A DNA stretch of 60,109 bases from Paraburkholderia atlantica (GTDB lineage: Bacteria; Pseudomonadota; Gammaproteobacteria; Burkholderiales; Burkholderiaceae). The stretch spans positions 1-60,109 of the forward strand of contig NZ_WHNQ01000037.1 in assembly GCF_009362785.1 (NCBI RefSeq), in the 5' to 3' direction. Both the position numbers and the translations under genes were made by a program. This document shows, one piece after another, positions 1-9,200 of the stretch. The first letter of the stretch is position 1, and each line of letters begins with the position of its first letter. Below the pieces are notes generated by a model, which saw nothing but the letters and a program-made list of their open reading frames with translations, was not told the origin of the DNA and made no database searches.

Positions 1-607
1 GCGACAGGTTGTGGTGCGCGTGCATGCCCGTTTGCGTTTCGGGTTTCAGCACCGCCTTCACCGCGCGGAAGCGGTCGCGCACGTCGTTCATCGTCAGCGC
101 GCCGCCCGAATCGACCACATAGATGCAGGTCGCGCCGTAGCTTTCCATCTTCTTCGCTTCGATGGCGAGATTCTCCGGCGTGGTCATGTGGCTCATCATC
201 AGGAAGCCGACGGTGTCCATGCCGAGTTCGCGCGCGTATTCGATGTGCTGCTTCGAGATGTCCGCTTCCGTGCAGTGCGTCGCCACGCGGACCACGCGTG
301 CACCCGCGTTATACGCAGCCTTCAGGTCGTGAATCGTGCCAATGCCGGGCAGCAGCAGTGTCGCGATCTTCGCGTGCTCGACCACGTCGGCGACCGCTTC
401 GATCCATTCGAGGTCGCTATGCGCGCCGAAGCCGTAGTTGAAGCTCGACCCTTGCAGGCCATCGCCGTGCGCGACTTCGATGCTGTCCACCTTCGCGCGG
501 TCCAATGCGCGTGCGATGTCCTGCACGTTCTGGATCGAGTACTGATGACGAATGGCGTGGCTGCCGTCGCGCAGCGTCACGTCGGAGATATAGAGTTTCT
601 TGCTCAT
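1..607 (-). CDS. mhpE: 4-hydroxy-2-oxovalerate aldolase, partial (3' end outside window)
   Basis: Class II aldolase that splits 4-hydroxy-2-oxovalerate into pyruvate and acetaldehyde, the last step of the meta-cleavage pathway; it normally channels acetaldehyde to MhpF. The N-terminus reads MSKKLYISDVTLRDGSHAI, the signature of the DRE-TIM family with its metal/substrate Asp and Arg. About 202 codons are present and no stop is reached, so the C-terminal third lies beyond base 1. ATG at 607 follows mhpF by 12 bp, so it is the last visible gene of the hca-mhp operon. Identity is clear from the N-terminal motif and from the neighbour mhpF. Confidence 0.93.
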   Translation of the reverse strand, partial: MSKKLYISDVTLRDGSHAIRHQYSIQNVQDIARALDRAKVDSIEVAHGDGLQGSSFNYGFGAHSDLEWIEAVADVVEHAKIATLLLPGIGTIHDLKAAYNAGARVVRVATHCTEADISKQHIEYARELGMDTVGFLMMSHMTTPENLAIEAKKMESYGATCIYVVDSGGALTMNDVRDRFRAVKAVLKPETQTGMHAHHNLS

Positions 608-619
608 GTGCGTTGTCCT

Positions 620-1561
620 TTATGCGGCGACGACCGAACTTGCGATGCGCTCCGCGGTGGCGAGCGCCGCCGAGGTCATGATGTCGAGGTTGCCCGCGTA
701 GGCCGGCAGATAGTGCGCAGCGCCTTCCACCTCGAGGAAGACCGAGGTCTTCAGGCCACTGAACCTGCCGAGGCCCGGGATGTTGAGCGGCGCGCTGTCC
801 GGAATCACGTCGAACTGCACCTTCTGCTTCAGGCGATAGCCCGGCACATACGCGTTCACGGCCTTGGCCATTTCCTCGACCGAGGCTTCGATCTTCGCCT
901 GATCGGCGGCTTCCGAGAGCACGTACACGGTGTCGCGCATCATGACCGGCGGTTCGGCCGGGTTCAGCACGATGATCGCCTTGCCCTTAGCGGCACCGCC
1001 GACGGCTTCAATCGCCTTCGAGGTCGTTTCCGTGAATTCGTCGATGTTCGCGCGGGTGCCCGGGCCCGCCGACTTGCTGCTAATCGACGCGACGATTTCC
1101 GCGTAGTGGACCTTCGCGACGCGCGAGACGGCCGCCACCATCGGGATCGTGGCCTGGCCGCCGCAGGTGACCATGTTCACGTTCAGCGCGGCGAGCTGCG
1201 CGTCGAGGTTCACAACCGGCAGGCAGTACGGGCCGATCGCGGCGGGCGTGAGGTCGATCACGCGGATGCCGGGCTTGTGCTGGCGCAGGAACGCGTCGTT
1301 CCTGATGTGTGCGCCGGCCGAGGTCGCGTCGAACACGACGTCGATCTCCTTGAACACGGGCAGGTTCACGAGCCCCTGCACGCCTTCGTGCGTGGTTGCC
1401 ACACCGAGGCGCGCGGCCCGCGCGAGACCATCCGAGTTCGGGTCGATGCCGACCATTGCACCCATTTCCAGATGCTTGCCATGCCGCATGATCTTGATCA
1501 TGAGGTCGGTGCCGATGTTGCCCGAGCCGATGATCGCCGCCTTGAGTTTTGCCGAAGCCAT
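620..1561 (-). CDS. mhpF: acetaldehyde dehydrogenase (acylating)
   Basis: Oxidises acetaldehyde from MhpE to acetyl-CoA with NAD+ and CoA. The 313-residue length matches the family. The Rossmann motif GSGNIG is at residues 12-17, and the catalytic cysteine is C133 in VTCGGQATIP. It lies between mhpD (33 bp upstream) and mhpE (12 bp downstream), the usual D-F-E order. No frame problems are seen. Confidence 0.95.
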   Translation of the reverse strand: MASAKLKAAIIGSGNIGTDLMIKIMRHGKHLEMGAMVGIDPNSDGLARAARLGVATTHEGVQGLVNLPVFKEIDVVFDATSAGAHIRNDAFLRQHKPGIRVIDLTPAAIGPYCLPVVNLDAQLAALNVNMVTCGGQATIPMVAAVSRVAKVHYAEIVASISSKSAGPGTRANIDEFTETTSKAIEAVGGAAKGKAIIVLNPAEPPVMMRDTVYVLSEAADQAKIEASVEEMAKAVNAYVPGYRLKQKVQFDVIPDSAPLNIPGLGRFSGLKTSVFLEVEGAAHYLPAYAGNLDIMTSAALATAERIASSVVAA

Positions 1562-1594
1562 GTCGATTTCCTGATGAATTGAGTGCTCAGTGTG

Positions 1595-2392
1595 CTAAAC
1601 GAACGTCGCGCGTAAGCTGCCGAGTCCTTCGATATTCGCCGTATAGATGCCCGGCTGCGTCACGGCGACCATCGGACCAAGCGCACCCGTGAGCACCACG
1701 TCACCAGCGCGCAAGGGAGTGCCGAGCTGCGCCATGCGATCTGCGAGCCAGATAGCAGCGTTCAACGGATTGCCAAGGCACGCTGCACCACCGCCGCGCG
1801 ACAGCACTTCGCCGTCGCGTTCGAGCGTCATCGCGGCATTGAACAGGTCGACATCGGCGAGCGGAACAGGGCGACTGCCTAGCACGAACAGCGCGCTCGA
1901 CGCGTTGTCGGCGACCGTATCGACAAAGCGGATGTCCCAGCCGCGAATGCGGCTGTCCACCACCTCGATCGCGGCCAGCGCATAGTCGGTCGCGTTGATC
2001 AGGTCCACATACGTGTGCTTCTCTCGTACGAGGTCGTGCTTCAGCACCAGGGCGATCTCGGCTTCGACCTTCGGCTGGATCAGGCTCGCGAGCGGCATCG
2101 GCTGGTTGTCGCCGTAGGCCATGTTCGCGAACAGCGCGCCGAAGTCCGGCTGATCGACACCGAGCTGCTTCTGCACGGCGAGCGAAGTCAGGCCGATCTT
2201 GCGGCCAACGATGCGCTCGCCGGCGGCGATGCGCGCATCGACGTTGGCCTGTTGCACCGCGTAGGCTGCCGACATGTCGTCGAGCGGAATGCCGCCCAGT
2301 GCGATCTCGCCGCGCACCGGCTCGATTACCTCACGGGTGCGCTCCGCTTCGCGCAGGCGTGCCGCGATGGCTTGAATGTTCTGCTGGGTCAT
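1595..2392 (-). CDS. mhpD: 2-hydroxypenta-2,4-dienoate (2-keto-4-pentenoate) hydratase
   Basis: Adds water to 2-hydroxypenta-2,4-dienoate to give 4-hydroxy-2-oxovalerate. The 265 residues fit the fumarylacetoacetate-hydrolase-like fold. Metal-binding glutamates are visible in the KVEAEIALVL segment (E110, E112), with a further Glu at E143 (AAIEVVDSRI). The gene lies 18 bp after mhpB with no room for mhpC, which separates these two genes in E. coli. Role follows from family and pathway order. Confidence 0.93.
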   Translation of the reverse strand: MTQQNIQAIAARLREAERTREVIEPVRGEIALGGIPLDDMSAAYAVQQANVDARIAAGERIVGRKIGLTSLAVQKQLGVDQPDFGALFANMAYGDNQPMPLASLIQPKVEAEIALVLKHDLVREKHTYVDLINATDYALAAIEVVDSRIRGWDIRFVDTVADNASSALFVLGSRPVPLADVDLFNAAMTLERDGEVLSRGGGAACLGNPLNAAIWLADRMAQLGTPLRAGDVVLTGALGPMVAVTQPGIYTANIEGLGSLRATFV

Positions 2393-2410
2393 CCCCTGTT
2401 CTCCTCTGAT

Positions 2411-3352
2411 TCAGGCTGACGGCTTCGCGTGCATCGCAGCGAAGCCTGCGATCCACTCGGGAATCGCGCGGTAGAAGTCCTGGTGCGCCTCGTATGCGCC
2501 GAACGCCGAAAGCGCACCAAACGCAGCAACCCAGGTGCGGATCTCATGGGCAGACCTGCCACCGTCGCGCGTGATGGCGCTGTTGCTCAGACCGTCGACC
2601 GCGAGCAGGTCATGCTGCAGCATCGACAGGAACGCCTGGTCCCATGCCGGGTTCAGCGCGCGCATGTTCGGCGCGTCGCCGGCCGTGAACGCTTTAGCTG
2701 CGGCCACGGTACGTTCCTGACGCAGCTGGCGCGCCTCCGGCGTCGGATTGCGGCCTGCGATCAGGCGTTCGGCGACGTCGCTCGCTGCGCCCTTGAGCTC
2801 AGGCACCGGCGGTTCGTGCGAGATGCCACCCGAGCCGATCACCAGCACGCGTTGGTCGAGCGTTTGCAAGAAGCGTCCGATCGCCTGACCGAGCAGGCGC
2901 GAGCGGCGCAGCGTCGCCAAAGGCGGCGCCACCGAATTGATGAAGACCGGCACAACAGGGTAGCGATCGAGCCCGCCCGTCAGTTCCTCGAGCGCCTGAG
3001 CGCAGCCATGGTCCACCTGCATGCGATATGACACGGCGGTGTCGATGTCGGCCGCGAGTACGGCTGCGGTCATGTCCTTTGCGAGTTCGGTCGGCACGTT
3101 CAGCGGGCCCGCGAGGCTCTTGTAGTCGCCAATCGCAGTGGCGGCCGCGCCAATGCAGAACGGCGGCATCAGGTCATAGAAAAATCCGTTGTAGTGATCC
3201 GGCGCAAACACGACCACCAGTTCCGGATCGTAGGCGCGCACGCGCTCGCGCGCGGCCGCCGTCACCCGTTCGACCTCGGCCACGACCTCGGGCGCAGGAT
3301 CGAAGTAGCCGTGCAGCGGCGTATGGGACAGACACTCGAGATGAATCGACAT
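2411..3352 (-). CDS. mhpB: 2,3-dihydroxyphenylpropionate/2,3-dihydroxycinnamate 1,2-dioxygenase
   Basis: Extradiol (class III, LigB-type) Fe(II) enzyme that opens the ring of 2,3-dihydroxyphenylpropionate. The 313 residues carry the two conserved catalytic histidines at the same numbers as in E. coli MhpB: H115 (QVDHGCAQ) and H179 (GGISHEPP). It is preceded by about 460 bp without a recognisable gene and may have its own transcription start, although the strand and pathway match hcaD upstream. The product would need MhpC, which is not in the window. Confidence 0.94.
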   Translation of the reverse strand: MSIHLECLSHTPLHGYFDPAPEVVAEVERVTAAARERVRAYDPELVVVFAPDHYNGFFYDLMPPFCIGAAATAIGDYKSLAGPLNVPTELAKDMTAAVLAADIDTAVSYRMQVDHGCAQALEELTGGLDRYPVVPVFINSVAPPLATLRRSRLLGQAIGRFLQTLDQRVLVIGSGGISHEPPVPELKGAASDVAERLIAGRNPTPEARQLRQERTVAAAKAFTAGDAPNMRALNPAWDQAFLSMLQHDLLAVDGLSNSAITRDGGRSAHEIRTWVAAFGALSAFGAYEAHQDFYRAIPEWIAGFAAMHAKPSA

Positions 3353-3812
3353 TACAGGGCTCCGGCCGTCCTGGCGACGGCAACGTGTTTCAGATGATGG
3401 CGGTGCACCGACCGAACGGACCGGCCGTCAAGAGTCCGTTCCGCGCGGTCCCGCTCTCGGTGGAATAGGCTCCTCGTCGGCCAGACGGCCGCACCGGCAT
3501 TCACGGACTTGCGCGTCACGCCGGGCTCGGAAGTTGTGACGGATGCCTCGGTCGCCCACCGTCGTGGTCCCCACGGGCAATAGCGGTTGGTATGTAGCAG
3601 GTATTCGCCAGTCATCCGGCCCTGATGCGCGTTGCCATGGTTGTTGACGACGGTGACCTGCGTGTAGAGCATGGTGCGCCTCGACAGCAAGTATTGCGCC
3701 CCCCAGCACGCCAAACAGCGCATGGCTCGACCGACGCGAAAAAGACGTGGATCCTGTCCGCCATCACGCCGATGCGATGGGCAAGCTGCCGAGCGTAGAA
3801 TGCCGCTGCAAC
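3353..3812. other. 460-bp gap between hcaD and mhpB, no recognisable gene
   Basis: Minus-strand frames stay open over parts of the gap (for example 3428-3709 and 3352-3723), but the translations are Arg/His/Pro-rich and resemble no pathway protein. In particular I see no alpha/beta-hydrolase nucleophile elbow expected of mhpC and no flavin-hydroxylase motif of mhpA. The length is unusual inside an otherwise compact operon, so it may be a decayed insertion or a regulatory spacer. Confidence 0.5.
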
Positions 3813-5039
3813 CTATGCTGCTACCTTCGCAAGATTGCGCAGGCTCTGCGCCGAATCGGCCAGCACCTCGCGCGCGAGTACCACATGTCTTGCGACGAGT
3901 TCACGCAGGCTGCGCATGTCCCGCCCCTGGTTCACGGTGATCGCACCGGTCAACGCGCCCCCGGCGTCAAGGCCAAACAGCACGGCGGGCGGCGCATCGA
4001 GCGCGCCGCGTACGACCCAATCGGACGCCGCCATCTCGCCGACCAACTGGATGTTGAGACCGCACTGGTCGGTCCAGAACCACGGCGCGCCCGGCGCCTC
4101 TACGGTGAGACCGAGCATTGCACGCGCGGCGGCGACACCTTGATTCTGGGCATTTTCCCAACTCTCGAGGCGCACCACGCGCCCTGTCACCGGATCCTGG
4201 CGGCCGGCCACATCGCCAGCGGCGAACACGTCGGGATGCGAAGTACGATACTGCGCGTCGACGGCAATGCCGTTCGCGATGGCCAGTCCGGCTGCTTCAG
4301 CCAGCGCCGTGTCCGGAATCGCACCAACGCCGTACAGCACTGTGTCGCCCGTCACGGTCGTGCCGTCCCCAAGCGTCAGGACGATCTCGCCGCCAACGCG
4401 CGCCGCAGATTCGATTTGCGCGCCGAAGATCAACTCCACGCCCCGACCGCGATGCACGCCGCAGAGCCAGTCAGCCAACATCGACGGCGCATTGCGGCCC
4501 ATCGCGCGCGGCCCTGCTTCGAGCACAGTGACGCGCGCGCCGAGATCGACGGCGCTCGACGCAATCTCCAGACCGATCACGCCCGCCCCCACCACGATTA
4601 CGTGGCGACCTGGCCGCAGGTCGTTGCGCAAACGTCTGGCGTCGTCGAGCGTGCGCAGCGTGTGCACACCCTCACCCAGCGCGTCGAGCAGCGGCAGGCG
4701 GCGCGCACGCGCCCCGGTCGCAATCAACAGTTTGTCGAACGCGACCGATTCGCCCGTCGAGAGAGCCAGCACGTGGCTCGACAAGTCGAGCCCGACAACG
4801 GTCACGCCGAGGCGGAGTTCGATCCGCTTCTGTTGGTAAAAGTCGTCCGCGTACATGGCATAGCGCGTCTCTTCCGGACGCAGCAGCACATCCTTGGAGA
4901 GCGGCGGCCGCTCGTAGGGCGCATGCGCTTCATTGCCCACCAGTACGATGCGACCATCGAAGCCCTGGTGGCGCAGTTCAGCCGCTGCATTGGCGCCGGC
5001 CTGGCCCGCGCCGACGATCACGAAAGTGGATGAGGTCAT
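3813..5039 (-). CDS. hcaD: phenylpropionate dioxygenase ferredoxin--NAD(+) reductase
   Basis: FAD enzyme that passes electrons from NADH to the Rieske ferredoxin HcaC. The 408 residues show the N-terminal FAD motif GAGQAG (about residue 10), the NADH motif GAGVIGLEIA (about 150) and the ATG-type FAD motif VFAAGDVA near 270. This is the standard oxygenase-coupled reductase (BphA4/HcaD) layout. It lies 57 bp after hcaB in the hcaE-F-C-B-D order known from E. coli. Confidence 0.93.
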   Translation of the reverse strand: MTSSTFVIVGAGQAGANAAAELRHQGFDGRIVLVGNEAHAPYERPPLSKDVLLRPEETRYAMYADDFYQQKRIELRLGVTVVGLDLSSHVLALSTGESVAFDKLLIATGARARRLPLLDALGEGVHTLRTLDDARRLRNDLRPGRHVIVVGAGVIGLEIASSAVDLGARVTVLEAGPRAMGRNAPSMLADWLCGVHRGRGVELIFGAQIESAARVGGEIVLTLGDGTTVTGDTVLYGVGAIPDTALAEAAGLAIANGIAVDAQYRTSHPDVFAAGDVAGRQDPVTGRVVRLESWENAQNQGVAAARAMLGLTVEAPGAPWFWTDQCGLNIQLVGEMAASDWVVRGALDAPPAVLFGLDAGGALTGAITVNQGRDMRSLRELVARHVVLAREVLADSAQSLRNLAKVAA

Positions 5040-5096
5040 GACAAGTCTCGATGTAAGGAGCCACGTTCGAGTGGCCCTCGCATTGCGCGATCGCGA

Positions 5097-5936
5097 TCAG
5101 AGATTCAGGCCGCCCGCCGTATGGCGGATGCCGCGGATGGCGAGGCCCGCGTCGGCATTGAGCAGCACGCCGCTCAGCGTGCGGTTGTTCGCTCGCGAGG
5201 CCAGCAACACGAATGGGCCAGTGAAATCCGCTGCTTGCGGAAAGAACTGCAACGGCAGAATGCTCGCAATCGCTTCGGGCGAGCGCGAGTCCATGATCCG
5301 CATGTTTTCCTGGCCCAGCGAAGCGGGGCCGCGCAAGTCGCTCGCCATGCCGCACGGACCGACACCGTTGACGCGCACCTTGGGCGCGAGTTCGTAGGCG
5401 AGTTCACGAATCAGGCCCACGGCGGCGTGCTTGCTCGCGGTATAGAGCGGGCCGCCGCCGCCCGGATAGAACGCCGAGTTCGACAGCGTGAAGATCATGC
5501 TGCCCTCGGACTTGATCAGCTCAGGCGCGGCCGCCTTCGCACCGAGCAGATAGCCCTTCACGTTGACAGGAAACAACTCGTCAAAACCGTTGGCCAACTG
5601 CTCGGGCGTGAGACTCATCAGGCTCGCCCCGTGATCCCAGATCGCCGCGTTGCCAATAAAGATGTCGAGCTTGCCGAAGCGGTTCACCGTCTCGGCCACC
5701 GCGCGCGAATTGTCCTCGTAGCTGCGCACGTCACCCTGCGTCGCAACCACATCGTCGCCGAAGCGAGCGCGCAGCGCGTCGACCTTTTCGTGCGAGCGCT
5801 CGAGCACGCCGACCTTCGCACCCTCCAGCAGGAAGCGCTCGACCAGCGCAAGCCCGAGACCGGAACCGCCGCCCGTGATCAGCGCGACGTCGCCCTGCAG
5901 CCAGCCGGCCGGCGCCGGCGTCTGGTTCGCATCCAT
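5097..5936 (-). CDS. hcaB: cis-dihydrodiol dehydrogenase (phenylpropionate/cinnamate)
   Basis: Short-chain dehydrogenase that re-aromatises the cis-dihydrodiol made by HcaEF, giving 2,3-dihydroxyphenylpropionate. The 279 residues have the cofactor motif TGGGSGLG near residue 21, NAA near 99 and the catalytic YxxxK (YTASK) near 164. ATG at 5936 was chosen because it overlaps the hcaC stop by one base (TGATG), implying coupled translation; a longer open frame to 6068 runs into hcaC and is not used. Confidence 0.92.
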   Translation of the reverse strand: MDANQTPAPAGWLQGDVALITGGGSGLGLALVERFLLEGAKVGVLERSHEKVDALRARFGDDVVATQGDVRSYEDNSRAVAETVNRFGKLDIFIGNAAIWDHGASLMSLTPEQLANGFDELFPVNVKGYLLGAKAAAPELIKSEGSMIFTLSNSAFYPGGGGPLYTASKHAAVGLIRELAYELAPKVRVNGVGPCGMASDLRGPASLGQENMRIMDSRSPEAIASILPLQFFPQAADFTGPFVLLASRANNRTLSGVLLNADAGLAIRGIRHTAGGLNL

Positions 5937-6253
5937 CACGCCTCCGGCACGTCGACGTAGACCTTGCCGTCCACGAGGCTGACCGGAAAGGTCTTGAGTG
6001 CCACGGTGGCGGGCTGGCACAGCGCCTCGCCCGTCTTCAGACAGAAGCGCGCAGCGTGCAGCGGACACTCAACCGTGCCGTCGTCCTCGACATAACCTTC
6101 GGACATCGAGGCATTGCCGTGGCTGCAACGGTCAGCGAGCGCGAACAGTTCACCATTGACCTTGAACACCGCGATCGCTTCGACGGGCGCATCCACTTTG
6201 ATCGCTTCGCCATCGGCCAGCGCATCACCACTGCAAACAAATACTTGGGCCAT
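5936..6253 (-). CDS. hcaC: Rieske [2Fe-2S] ferredoxin of phenylpropionate dioxygenase
   Basis: Small electron carrier between HcaD and the oxygenase HcaEF. The 105-residue product has the Rieske ligands C43-x-H45 (RCSHG) and C63-x2-H66 (CPLHAARF). ATG at 6253 gives the usual length; an in-frame extension to 6325 overlaps hcaF and is rejected. It sits 5 bp after hcaF and shares one base with hcaB. Confidence 0.94.
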   Translation of the reverse strand: MAQVFVCSGDALADGEAIKVDAPVEAIAVFKVNGELFALADRCSHGNASMSEGYVEDDGTVECPLHAARFCLKTGEALCQPATVALKTFPVSLVDGKVYVDVPEA

Positions 6254-6258
6254 GGTTT

Positions 6259-6798
6259 TCAGAAAAGAACACTCAGATTGTGGGAATTCAGCGTCGCCTG
6301 ATCGAGCACGACCTCGCGGCGACACAGCTGCCAGCCTGCCGCGCTGTCGGCGCGGCGCACTCGGTCAAACCGCGTACCGACGTATAACGTCTCGTCGCGC
6401 TCCTTCTGCGAGCGGTACAGCAGATAATTCAGGCGCACGTCGAACTCGCCCGGCACCTCCCCCTCTGCGATTCGCACATTGCTGATCACGTGGCGCGTGC
6501 GCGAGGGCGGTTCCTCGGCCCAGGCCATGCCGGTCTCGAGGCGCGCAATCCGGCGCTCGAGCTGATGCCAGCTGTCGTCAAATACCCAGGTCGTCGGCGG
6601 CTGCACGCTGCGGCGACGGTCGCGCGTCTGCGCGTTGACGGTCGTGCGCATCGTATAGGCGATGTCCTTGCTGACGAGGTCGAGCCAATCGCGGAATTGC
6701 CAGTCGTCGAGCAGTTCAGCCTCGTAACAGAGGAACTGTTCGATCTCGTGATGCAGCTCGAGCGGAACGGCCCTCAGAAGTTTGGTCGTATCAGTCAC
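6259..6798 (-). CDS. hcaF: 3-phenylpropionate/cinnamate dioxygenase small (beta) subunit
   Basis: Structural beta subunit of the ring-hydroxylating oxygenase. At 179 residues it has the usual length and the cystatin-like beta-subunit pattern near the start (EIEQFLCYEAELLDDWQF) and RTRHVISNVRI in the middle. Its start overlaps the 3' end of hcaE by 8 bp, so the two subunits are probably made in step. Confidence 0.93.
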   Translation of the reverse strand: MTDTTKLLRAVPLELHHEIEQFLCYEAELLDDWQFRDWLDLVSKDIAYTMRTTVNAQTRDRRRSVQPPTTWVFDDSWHQLERRIARLETGMAWAEEPPSRTRHVISNVRIAEGEVPGEFDVRLNYLLYRSQKERDETLYVGTRFDRVRRADSAAGWQLCRREVVLDQATLNSHNLSVLF

Positions 6799-8152
6799 GC
6801 TTCAGTACCTCCTGCTCATAGCGCTGGGTGCGCTCATGGACTTCATCCCAGGTCTCACTCGCCAGCAGATCAGCCCAGCGGCGGTACATAGCGCGTGCCG
6901 CGGTTTCGGAAAAGATGTAGTTCGTAATGCCGGGGATACCGTCCTCGCGCACCTTTTCGTTGCCCAGACCCATTTCGACGATCAGCTTCGTCTGCCGCGC
7001 GCGCTTGCCGCGCAGCACCTTCTGGATTTCGACCCAGTTCTCGGAATCATCCTGCTCAAGAAAGCCCGCCGGACCGAACGCGCGCGTCGCGCTGCGCTCG
7101 AACGCGGCCTTCACCTCTGGCGACGCATCCTTGTCGGCGATGCAGAATGCCCAGACTTCAACCTGGTTCGGGCCGCGCGGATGCCACACGCGCAGCGTGG
7201 CCGTGCCATTGAGCCAGGACAGGGTCGGGAACATCGTGTTGTGGCCCGCGAGACGCAGTGCACGAACCTGGCCGAGGCGCTGCTCGGCCTCGGCATAGCT
7301 GTCGCGGAAGTACTGCGAGACTTCGCCGTCCACCCAGACGTTGGCATCCGGCTGCTCCGTGAAGAAAAAGCCACTGCCGTGACCTGCCTGGCCATACTGA
7401 AGCGCGTCCTTCGCCGTTTCCCAGACGGGGCGCGCAGTCTGGCCCGCGCCGAGTTGCTTTGCCTCACCGTCGGGCTTGGCGCCCAGTACCTGCACCGCCG
7501 ACGCATGCGAGAACAGCGCGTGGTACTGATCGCTCGCGAACTGCTCCGCCGGGAACTTCCAGTTGCAGTCGATCACCCATTTCTGCACGCCGCCGATGAT
7601 CTCGGTGCCGCCCTCGCGGCGATCGAGCACGCCGTCGAGATACCAGGCAATGTCGCCCATGTAGTCATGCAGATCCGGCGCCGTGGCGTCCCAGTTGCCG
7701 AAAATGAGGCCCTTGTACTCAGCCACGCGCGTGACTTCCTGAAGGCCAAGCTTCTCCTTGCACAGGCCGTGAGGATAGGCACGCTCTTCGAGCGGCACGT
7801 CGACGAGCGCGCCATCAGTGCCATACGACCAGCCGTGGTACGGACACGTGAACGCACGCGTATTGCCCGAATCGGCATACGACACGCGCATCGAGCGATG
7901 ACGGCACTGGTTCAGGAAGGCCTTGACGGAGCCGTCTTTCTGGCGGACGACAACAATCGGGTCCTCGCCCATGTAGGTGTTGAAGAAATCGCCGGCCTCC
8001 GGGATCTGGCTCACATGAGCGAGAAACAGCCAGGTGCGGCCAAAGATGCGCTCAAGCTCGAGTTCGTAGAGTTCGGGATCGGTATAGATAGACGATGCGA
8101 CGCGGCCAGTGCGCGCATCGACAAGCGCATCAAAGTCAATGCTCTTAGACAT
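6791..8152 (-). CDS. hcaE: 3-phenylpropionate/cinnamate dioxygenase large (alpha) subunit
   Basis: Catalytic subunit that dihydroxylates the ring of phenylpropionate or cinnamate. The 453 residues equal the E. coli HcaE length. Rieske ligands are C83/H85 (NQCRHRS) and C103/H106 (CPYHGWSY). The mononuclear iron site follows D-x2-H-x4-H with D208, H211 and H216 (SDQYHALFSH). A strong ribosome site (GGAGGAGA) precedes ATG at 8152. It is the first gene of the operon, divergent from the LysR gene. Substrate is inferred from operon order, not from residues that set specificity. Confidence 0.94.
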   Translation of the reverse strand: MSKSIDFDALVDARTGRVASSIYTDPELYELELERIFGRTWLFLAHVSQIPEAGDFFNTYMGEDPIVVVRQKDGSVKAFLNQCRHRSMRVSYADSGNTRAFTCPYHGWSYGTDGALVDVPLEERAYPHGLCKEKLGLQEVTRVAEYKGLIFGNWDATAPDLHDYMGDIAWYLDGVLDRREGGTEIIGGVQKWVIDCNWKFPAEQFASDQYHALFSHASAVQVLGAKPDGEAKQLGAGQTARPVWETAKDALQYGQAGHGSGFFFTEQPDANVWVDGEVSQYFRDSYAEAEQRLGQVRALRLAGHNTMFPTLSWLNGTATLRVWHPRGPNQVEVWAFCIADKDASPEVKAAFERSATRAFGPAGFLEQDDSENWVEIQKVLRGKRARQTKLIVEMGLGNEKVREDGIPGITNYIFSETAARAMYRRWADLLASETWDEVHERTQRYEQEVLKRD

Positions 8153-8282
8153 GATTTGTCTCCTCCGGACAAGCGTCCGGCTCGAATTTGGAACCGAAGT
8201 CCGCAGATTTTGCGATGGCCGCCTTAAAAACTGAAATACTTTGTTTGTTGCAATTGATAGGTTTTAACGATAAAAAGGCGAA
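8153..8282. promoter_or_regulatory. divergent hcaE/hcaR control region with inverted repeat
   Basis: This 130-bp AT-richer spacer separates the minus-strand catabolic operon from the plus-strand LysR gene, so it should hold both promoters and the LysR operator. Directly seen is a perfect inverted repeat, CCGGAC and GTCCGG, with a 4-nt spacer at 8165-8180. This is close to the hcaE ribosome site and could act in the leader RNA or as an operator. An AT-rich stretch with TTGCAA lies at about 8249-8275. Which part binds the regulator cannot be told by eye. Confidence 0.55.
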
Positions 8283-9200
8283 ATGGAACTTCGACATCTC
8301 CGCTATTTCATCGCCGTGGCCGATGAGCTGAGCTTCACGCGTGCGGCCGAGCGTCTGGGCACCGCCCAGCCTTCACTGAGCCAGCAGATCCGCGATCTCG
8401 AGGAGGAAATCGGCACGCCGCTGTTCACGCGCACGCGCCGCAAGGTAGAACTGACCGAGGCCGGACGGGCTTTCCGCAGCGACGCGCAGCTCGTGATCGA
8501 ACAGGCCGCTCGCGCCGTCGCTCATGCGCGCCGCATCGGCGAGCGAAGTCGCGCGACGATTACCATCGGTTTTGTGCCGGCGGCCGAGGTGCAGATTTTC
8601 CCGGCCATCCTGCCGCGTCTGCGCATGGAGTATCCGGAAATCAACGTCGAGTTACGTAGCCTGCTAACCTACGAGCAGGAAAGCCTGCTGACGGTAGGCG
8701 GGATAGATGTGGCCTTCATGCGCGGGCCGATCGACGCGGCGGTGTTCGAAAGCGAGGTCGTGCTGGAGGAACCGATGATGGTGATCCTTCCCGCGAGCCA
8801 TCGGCTTGCGCAATGCGAGGAAATCGCCCCCGAGCAGCTGGACGGGGAGACCTTCGTTGCTACGGATCCGCTCGCCGCCGGGCAGGTGCACAAGGTGGTA
8901 GAGGCGTATTTCGAGGCTTACGGCATCCGCCCGCGCACGGCGCAGATCGCGAACAACATTCTGCTCAATCTCAACCTCATCAGCATGGGGCTCGGCCTCG
9001 GCCTACTGCCCGCCTACACCGCCTCGCTCATCAATCGTTCATCGTGCGCGCGACCGCTCGCGGGCGAGGCGCCCGTGATCCCGCTCTACATGGTCTGGCG
9101 GCGCGGCGAGCACACTCCCGAACTCGAAGCATTGCTCACGATCGCGCGCGAGCAGTTACTAACTCGTGCACAAATGGGCGAGCGCAAATCGGCACGATAA
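8283..9200 (+). CDS. hcaR: LysR-family regulator of the phenylpropionate operon
   Basis: Transcription factor with the LysR winged helix at residues 1-60 (MELRHLRYFIAVADELSFTR, TAQPSLSQQIRDLE) and a C-terminal co-inducer-binding domain; 305 residues is the family norm. It is divergent from hcaE, the usual arrangement for an activator that responds to the pathway substrate. Naming it HcaR is an inference from position; the family call is secure. Confidence 0.88.
   Translation: MELRHLRYFIAVADELSFTRAAERLGTAQPSLSQQIRDLEEEIGTPLFTRTRRKVELTEAGRAFRSDAQLVIEQAARAVAHARRIGERSRATITIGFVPAAEVQIFPAILPRLRMEYPEINVELRSLLTYEQESLLTVGGIDVAFMRGPIDAAVFESEVVLEEPMMVILPASHRLAQCEEIAPEQLDGETFVATDPLAAGQVHKVVEAYFEAYGIRPRTAQIANNILLNLNLISMGLGLGLLPAYTASLINRSSCARPLAGEAPVIPLYMVWRRGEHTPELEALLTIAREQLLTRAQMGERKSAR

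Noticed and set aside
11..1582. 523-codon plus-strand open frame opposite mhpE/mhpF
   Set aside because: His/Arg/Asp-rich translation, no ribosome site, and entirely opposite two well-identified genes; a typical antisense shadow in GC-rich DNA.
3428..3709. Possible small gene in the hcaD-mhpB gap
   Set aside because: Overlapping frames on both strands, no ribosome site, no hydrolase or hydroxylase motif; composition not protein-like.
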